Position numbers and translations under genes: made by a program. From contig DATBGS010000035.1 in NCBI GenBank assembly GCA_036557885.1, positions 1 through 16,661 on the forward strand: DNA of 16,661 bases, read 5' to 3'. Under the pieces are notes generated by a model that worked only from the letters and a program-made list of their open reading frames with translations, had not been told where the DNA came from and made no database searches. The DNA is from DATBGS01 sp036557885. Lineage in GTDB: Bacteria > Chloroflexota > Ktedonobacteria > Ktedonobacterales > DATBGS01. Shown here piece by piece: positions 14,130 to 16,661 of the stretch (its first letter is position 1; each line of letters opens with the position of its first letter).

Positions 14130-14152
14130 GAGATAGAACAACTTTTTTTGAA
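14108..14152. promoter_or_regulatory. Phased direct repeat, likely ArsR operators
   Basis: ACAACTTTTTTTGAA occurs at 14108-14122 and again at 14138-14152, a 30-base period close to three helical turns. The first copy lies in the arsM promoter spacer and the second overlaps the arsR -35 box. The inverted pair TTGA, AGTG, TCAA spans 14118-14129. Assignment to ArsR is inferred from position. Confidence 0.65.
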
Positions 14153-14176
14153 CTTTCCCGAAAATTGTGCTACATT
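14148..14176 (+). promoter_or_regulatory. Promoter of arsR
   Basis: TTGAAC (14148-14153) and TACATT (14171-14176) are separated by 17 bases. It lies directly upstream of the arsR ribosome-binding site and overlaps the second direct repeat. Confidence 0.65.
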
Positions 14177-14194
14177 ACCAGGGAGGTGATACTT

Positions 14195-14524
14195 ATGGAA
14201 CAACTGCATCAGGTGGCGCTGGCGCTCTCCGATCCGATTCGGCTCCAGATTCTGGAACTGCTGGTGGCCGGGCGCGAAAACGCCTGCTGCTCCCCGGAAA
14301 ACCCGCAGGCGCCCAACGGCGTCTGCGCCTGCGATCTGCTGCTTCAGCTTGATCTGGCGCCCTCCAAGCTCTCCTACCATATGCGGGAACTGCGCGAGGC
14401 CGGGCTGACGCAGGAGCAGAAGCGCGGGCGCTGGATTTACTATACGCTCAACCAGGAGGCGCTGGCGGCGTTTCTCCAGGCGGTGCAGAAGCGCTACCTC
14501 AAGGCAGCCAGCGCGCCAGCATAG
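14195..14524 (+). CDS. arsR: ArsR/SmtB-family arsenic-responsive repressor
   Basis: A 109-residue winged-helix repressor expected to bind the operator region and release it on binding As(III). The ArsR start block (LSDPIRLQILELL, about 11-23) and the recognition helix (APSKLSYHMRELREAGL, about 55-71) are clear, followed by the wing (RGRWIYYTLN). The metal site is unusual: cysteines at 31 and 32 precede an inserted Pro/Asn-rich stretch, and the usual CxC at the start of the next helix is Cys44 and Cys46 (VCACDLL). The frame reaches back to 14123, but the ATG at 14195 has GGGAGGTGAT just upstream and the promoter ends at 14176. Confidence 0.93.
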   Translation: MEQLHQVALALSDPIRLQILELLVAGRENACCSPENPQAPNGVCACDLLLQLDLAPSKLSYHMRELREAGLTQEQKRGRWIYYTLNQEALAAFLQAVQKRYLKAASAPA

Positions 14525-14552
14525 CGCAGCACACTCCGCCACAACGCATCTG

Positions 14553-14561
14553 TGTTATACT
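14553..14561 (+). promoter_or_regulatory. Extended -10 promoter for the DUF6194-type gene
   Basis: TGTTATACT fits an extended -10 (TG, one base, TATACT). No good -35 is visible. It overlaps the far-upstream ATG of the frame, which supports the later GTG start. Confidence 0.45.
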
Positions 14562-14629
14562 ATACGTCTGCCTTCAAGAACAATCTATCGGACAGGCGTT
14601 GCACAGCCAATCAGGAAGGACCAATCCCC

Positions 14630-15106
14630 GTGAACGAAGCAGAGATCAGCCGGTTCATCACTGAGACGTTTGAGGGAGTGGATGTGGTGGTCGCTTCGGA
14701 TGCCAGCTTCTTCTTCTACAACCCTGATAGTAACCTGCCGCCAGATCACAAGTTTCCGTTTGTGACGCTGGTGACAAGCGATGCCTTTGACCAGTTCTCT
14801 GACCTCAACCGCCCGGAGGTCTTTCGCTTGAACATCGGCCTCAGCAAAGAGACGTTTCGCTCGCTCTTTGGCGACCCCGCGCGCTTTTCCGGCTGGTACA
14901 ACCCGGCTGAAAGCGGCGAAACCCCTGGCGGCTATGACTTCACCGCGCTGAACCAGTTGATGCCTCACCCGGTCTATGCTGGGATGTGCTGGGTGTGCGT
15001 GCTCAACCCCGGCGACGAGACATTTGCAACGCGGGTGCGGCCACTGCTGGCCGAGGCATACGAACGGGCGGCGGACAGGTACAAAAGAAAGGAAGCCCGC
15101 AGGTAA
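14630..15106 (+). CDS. DUF6194-family protein
   Basis: A 158-residue protein starting at GTG, with AGGAAGGA nine bases upstream. The sequence matches what I know of DUF6194: an N-terminal NEAEISRFITETF helix, the FFFYNPD strand, PFVTLVTSD, RPEVFRLNIGLSKETFRSLFG, YDFTALNQLMPHPVYAGMCWVCVLNP, and a C-terminal LLAEAYERAADRYKRK helix. The biochemical role of the family is not known to me; the fold looks like a small alpha-beta domain without metal or catalytic motif. An alternative ATG at 14552 would lie inside the likely promoter. It follows arsR by 105 bases and is probably independent of it. Confidence 0.85.
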   Translation: MNEAEISRFITETFEGVDVVVASDASFFFYNPDSNLPPDHKFPFVTLVTSDAFDQFSDLNRPEVFRLNIGLSKETFRSLFGDPARFSGWYNPAESGETPGGYDFTALNQLMPHPVYAGMCWVCVLNPGDETFATRVRPLLAEAYERAADRYKRKEARR

Positions 15107-15203
15107 GCCCTAATCTCCCATTCGAGAGCCGCACCTGCCAAGCGCTTCAGTTGTGGAAAAGTTGTGCCCTCGACACATCCTGTTTGGAAGTGAAGAGAGG
15201 GTA
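15107..15203. other. Gene-free stretch before the 15204 promoter
   Basis: I see no gene, strong hairpin or repeat here. It is the first part of a 520-base non-coding gap that also holds the promoter, leader, terminator and REP palindrome listed separately. Confidence 0.5.
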
Positions 15204-15232
15204 TTGACTTTTCCGCAAATATGCTCTATACT
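15204..15232 (+). promoter_or_regulatory. Strong sigma70-type promoter
   Basis: TTGACT (15204-15209), 17 bases, TATACT (15227-15232), the same boxes and spacing as at 684-712. Transcription would begin near 15239, some 390 bases before the next supported gene. Confidence 0.75.
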
Positions 15233-15238
15233 AAGAGC

Positions 15239-15490
15239 AACCATTCGGAAGCGCTTCGATGGGATTGGCTGGCCGATGCGCCAGCAGTGCAGGGCGTGGA
15301 CCCTGTGTAGTACCTTGACAACTGAAGTATGTGAAGAGTGACCCGGAGCGAGCACTAAGCTCCCCCGCGCCACGTTCACCCCAAGCCTGAAGTCTCCAGG
15401 CGCGGGGCCGTTGTGTGATTGTAGCGGCGCCGCTAGAGTTGCGCAAGTGGCCCCCGCGCCTGGACCCAGGCAGCGGGGGTTTGTGTTTGT
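15239..15490 (+). ncRNA. Candidate structured leader or small RNA ending in an attenuator
   Basis: Between the promoter and the terminator there is no large gene but a run of stems: GCTGGC with GCCAGC near 15268-15287, CAGGG with CCCTG near 15290-15305, GTGAA with TTCAC enclosing GGAGC with GCTCC (about 15330-15379), and CCCCGCGCC (15363-15371) with GGCGCGGGG (15399-15407). The segment at 15397-15409 can instead pair with 15449-15462, the 5' arm of the terminator. This is the layout of an attenuator or riboswitch, though I recognise no known riboswitch or 6S, tmRNA or SRP motif. A possible 19-codon leader peptide starts at 15259. Confidence 0.4.
15451..15490 (+). terminator. Terminator hairpin with T-rich tail
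   Basis: CCCCCGC (15451-15457) pairs with GCGGGGG (15473-15479), and inside it GCCTGG pairs with CCAGGC, 13 bp in all with one bulged A. A T-rich tail TTTGTGTTTGT follows. The tail is interrupted by Gs, so efficiency is uncertain. Confidence 0.6.
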
Positions 15491-15500
15491 CGCAGCGTTG

Positions 15501-15559
15501 CCCGGCACGGTGGCCGGGGCTACAGGCGGTCTGCTCGTAGCCCCGGCGTCCCTGCCGGG
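15501..15559. repeat. REP-like palindrome
   Basis: Arms at 15501-15523 and 15537-15559 are inverted with 20 of 23 matches around a 13-base loop. The right arm is identical over 23 bases to 11287-11309. It lies between the terminator and the next gene. Confidence 0.85.
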
Positions 15560-15627
15560 GAGCAGCAGACACAGAACAGAACGCGGGGCAGTTCTTCCTC
15601 CGCTCCGGGGGAGAAAGAGGCCCATGT

Positions 15628-16437
15628 ATGACGACAGAAACTCCCGTTCAACCCGTCCAGGTTTCCGCTGCGCCCCCGCCTTGGGGGGTGCCGAACCCGC
15701 TCAAATACCCGTTGAAGGCGCTCAAGATGATCTTGCGCTTGTACCTGCTGCTGGGCGGCCCCGCGCATCTGCGCCTGCCCGCTGGTTTCATCCCGCTGAA
15801 GTACGTCTGGTTTGCGATAGAGTATTTCCATTCCGAAGGCTATGTCTCCACGCTGCTGTGCTACTTGATTCCTGGCTTTCTGGGCATGGCTGACCGGCAA
15901 AATGCGCGCAAAAAAGCCAGCGGCGGTGGCTGGGCGCATCCCAACCACTTCAGCAAAGCTGATCTGGAGCAGGAACCGGCCAAACGCGACGCGCTGGAGC
16001 AGATGAGCACCGACAGCCTCTATCATCGCTTTGGCGACGAATTACGCCTGCTCGTTCGGCTGCTGCGGGCGGCGCAGTTAGCCTATCGGCGCCACGACGA
16101 CTTGTGGGAATCGTGCCATAAAGCAGCCTCCATTGTGCTGCTGCGCATCGCGCAGATCAGCGCCGTGCTGCGCAAGCGCGGCAGCCGCTTTCTGGCGGAA
16201 GAGTGTCTGCGCTGGCAGGCGCGCATCGTCTGGGATGAGCTATTTCATGGTGCGCCGCCCCCGGCGGGGCCGCTGCCCAGGCGACTCTGCCCGATGGAGA
16301 TGAAACCCTGGGGGCCGTTCCAGATCACGCTGCATCTGCTGGAGGAGCAGCAGAAGAACCGCCCGATTCCAGCGCCATTTGTCGAGCACTTTCCCATCTG
16401 GGCGGAGCAACTGCGCGCCGGGGAGCGCGTCGGGTAA
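15628..16437 (+). CDS. Unrecognised 269-residue protein
   Basis: The protein starts MTTETPVQPVQVS and has a Pro-rich head (about 14-25), then a moderately hydrophobic stretch (about 32-90) with aromatic residues but no certain membrane span. A charged, Arg/Leu-rich helical part (about 125-215) contains LRLLVRLLRAAQLAYRR. I do not recognise the family and see no catalytic motif. AGAGG seven bases upstream supports the ATG at 15628; the ATG at 15624 is in a different frame. If the terminator at 15451-15490 is leaky or controlled, the 15204 promoter could drive this gene. Confidence 0.75.
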   Translation: MTTETPVQPVQVSAAPPPWGVPNPLKYPLKALKMILRLYLLLGGPAHLRLPAGFIPLKYVWFAIEYFHSEGYVSTLLCYLIPGFLGMADRQNARKKASGGGWAHPNHFSKADLEQEPAKRDALEQMSTDSLYHRFGDELRLLVRLLRAAQLAYRRHDDLWESCHKAASIVLLRIAQISAVLRKRGSRFLAEECLRWQARIVWDELFHGAPPPAGPLPRRLCPMEMKPWGPFQITLHLLEEQQKNRPIPAPFVEHFPIWAEQLRAGERVG

Positions 16438-16438
16438 G

Positions 16439-16456
16439 GCTGCGCGGGCGCGCAGC
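16439..16456. other. 8-bp inverted repeat after the 15628 gene
   Basis: GCTGCGCG, GG, CGCGCAGC, two bases after the stop at 16437. It could end the transcript, but there is no T-tract. Confidence 0.4.
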
Positions 16457-16516
16457 TACGTAAGATAACGTATTGATGTGTTACTCACCTGCGCTCGTTT
16501 TTCTCAAGATACGTAA
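16457..16516. promoter_or_regulatory. Repeated TACGTAA motif upstream of the right-edge gene
   Basis: TACGTAA occurs at 16457-16463 and 16510-16516, 53 bases apart (about five helical turns), with TAACGTA between them at 16466-16472. Possible regulator sites; no clear promoter could be fixed nearby. Confidence 0.3.
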
Positions 16517-16608
16517 TCGAATTGCGATGTTTATAGGATGCTCGCGGGCTGGGTGACAGGTACACTCTCTCCATCAACACAAAAAACCAGTGACGGAGGG
16601 AATGTCCC

Positions 16609-16661
16609 ATGCGCACCGAACACGACAGTCTGACCACCATTCAACTGGCAGAACGCAGCGA
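16609..16661 (+). CDS. Start of an unrecognised gene, cut by window edge
   Basis: The ATG at 16609 has GGAGGG eight bases upstream. The 17 visible codons read MRTEHDSLTTIQLAERS and remain open to the edge. Too little is present to name a family. The alternative ATG at 16602 gives a less protein-like, His/Arg-rich frame. Confidence 0.55.
   Translation, partial: MRTEHDSLTTIQLAERS

Noticed and set aside
15204..15350. CRISPR leader, because TTGACAACTGAAG near 15314 resembles sequences flanking some arrays
   Set aside because: No repeated 25-40 base units or spacers and no cas gene are present.
15363..15479. T-box leader, because of TGGACC strings near the hairpins
   Set aside because: The T-box string needs UGGNACC in an antiterminator bulge; here it is UGGACC in a hairpin loop, and no specifier stem was found.
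15110..15625. 171-codon minus-strand open frame across the non-coding gap
   Set aside because: It runs through a REP palindrome, a terminator and a promoter, and its translation is Pro/Gly/Arg-rich without structure.

Overview
The window looks like chromosomal DNA of a GC-rich, Gram-positive-like bacterium, most plausibly a Chloroflexota member close to the Ktedonobacteria. This is inference. The reasons are a two-subunit glycine decarboxylase, Thr/Pro/Ser-rich lipoproteins with classical lipoboxes, Shine-Dalgarno starts of the AGGAGG type, many palindromic intergenic repeats, and an arsM/arsR pair. No rRNA, tRNA, CRISPR array, transposase or phage gene was seen.

Layout. Positions 1-2643 hold three minus-strand genes: an unrecognised gene cut by the left edge (with its own promoter and a structured leader), a lipoprotein, and an EamA-type permease. 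A 630-base gap follows, with a 190-bp palindromic MITE-like element and a good sigma70-type promoter. That promoter drives the plus-strand glycine cleavage operon gcvT-gcvH-gcvPA-gcvPB (3275-7807), which ends at a textbook rho-independent terminator. A second, related MITE-like element sits inside the operon between gcvH and gcvPA. GcvT, GcvH and the two GcvP halves supply three of the four parts of the glycine cleavage system; dihydrolipoamide dehydrogenase is not in the window.

Positions 8053-10414 carry a repeat-built polytopic membrane protein and a small exported protein, both plus strand. On the minus strand, 12980-10436 is a likely operon: lipoprotein, an APH(9)-like kinase, and an ANT(3'')/(9)-like nucleotidyltransferase. 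It has its own promoter, which lies in a large palindrome. Next come divergent arsM (minus) and arsR (plus), sharing an intergenic region with two promoters and a phased direct repeat that fits ArsR operators. A DUF6194-type gene follows.

From 15107 to 15627 there is a non-coding stretch with a strong promoter, a folded transcript, a terminator whose 5' arm can also pair with an upstream segment (attenuator-like), and a REP-like palindrome. Then comes an unrecognised 269-residue protein and the first codons of another gene cut by the right edge.

The most unusual signals are the two MITE-like elements whose stems are kept while their sequences change, the attenuator-like leader at 15204-15490, the palindrome over the 13073-13101 promoter, the paired antibiotic-modifying-enzyme homologues, and a REP half that forms the 3' end of arsM.
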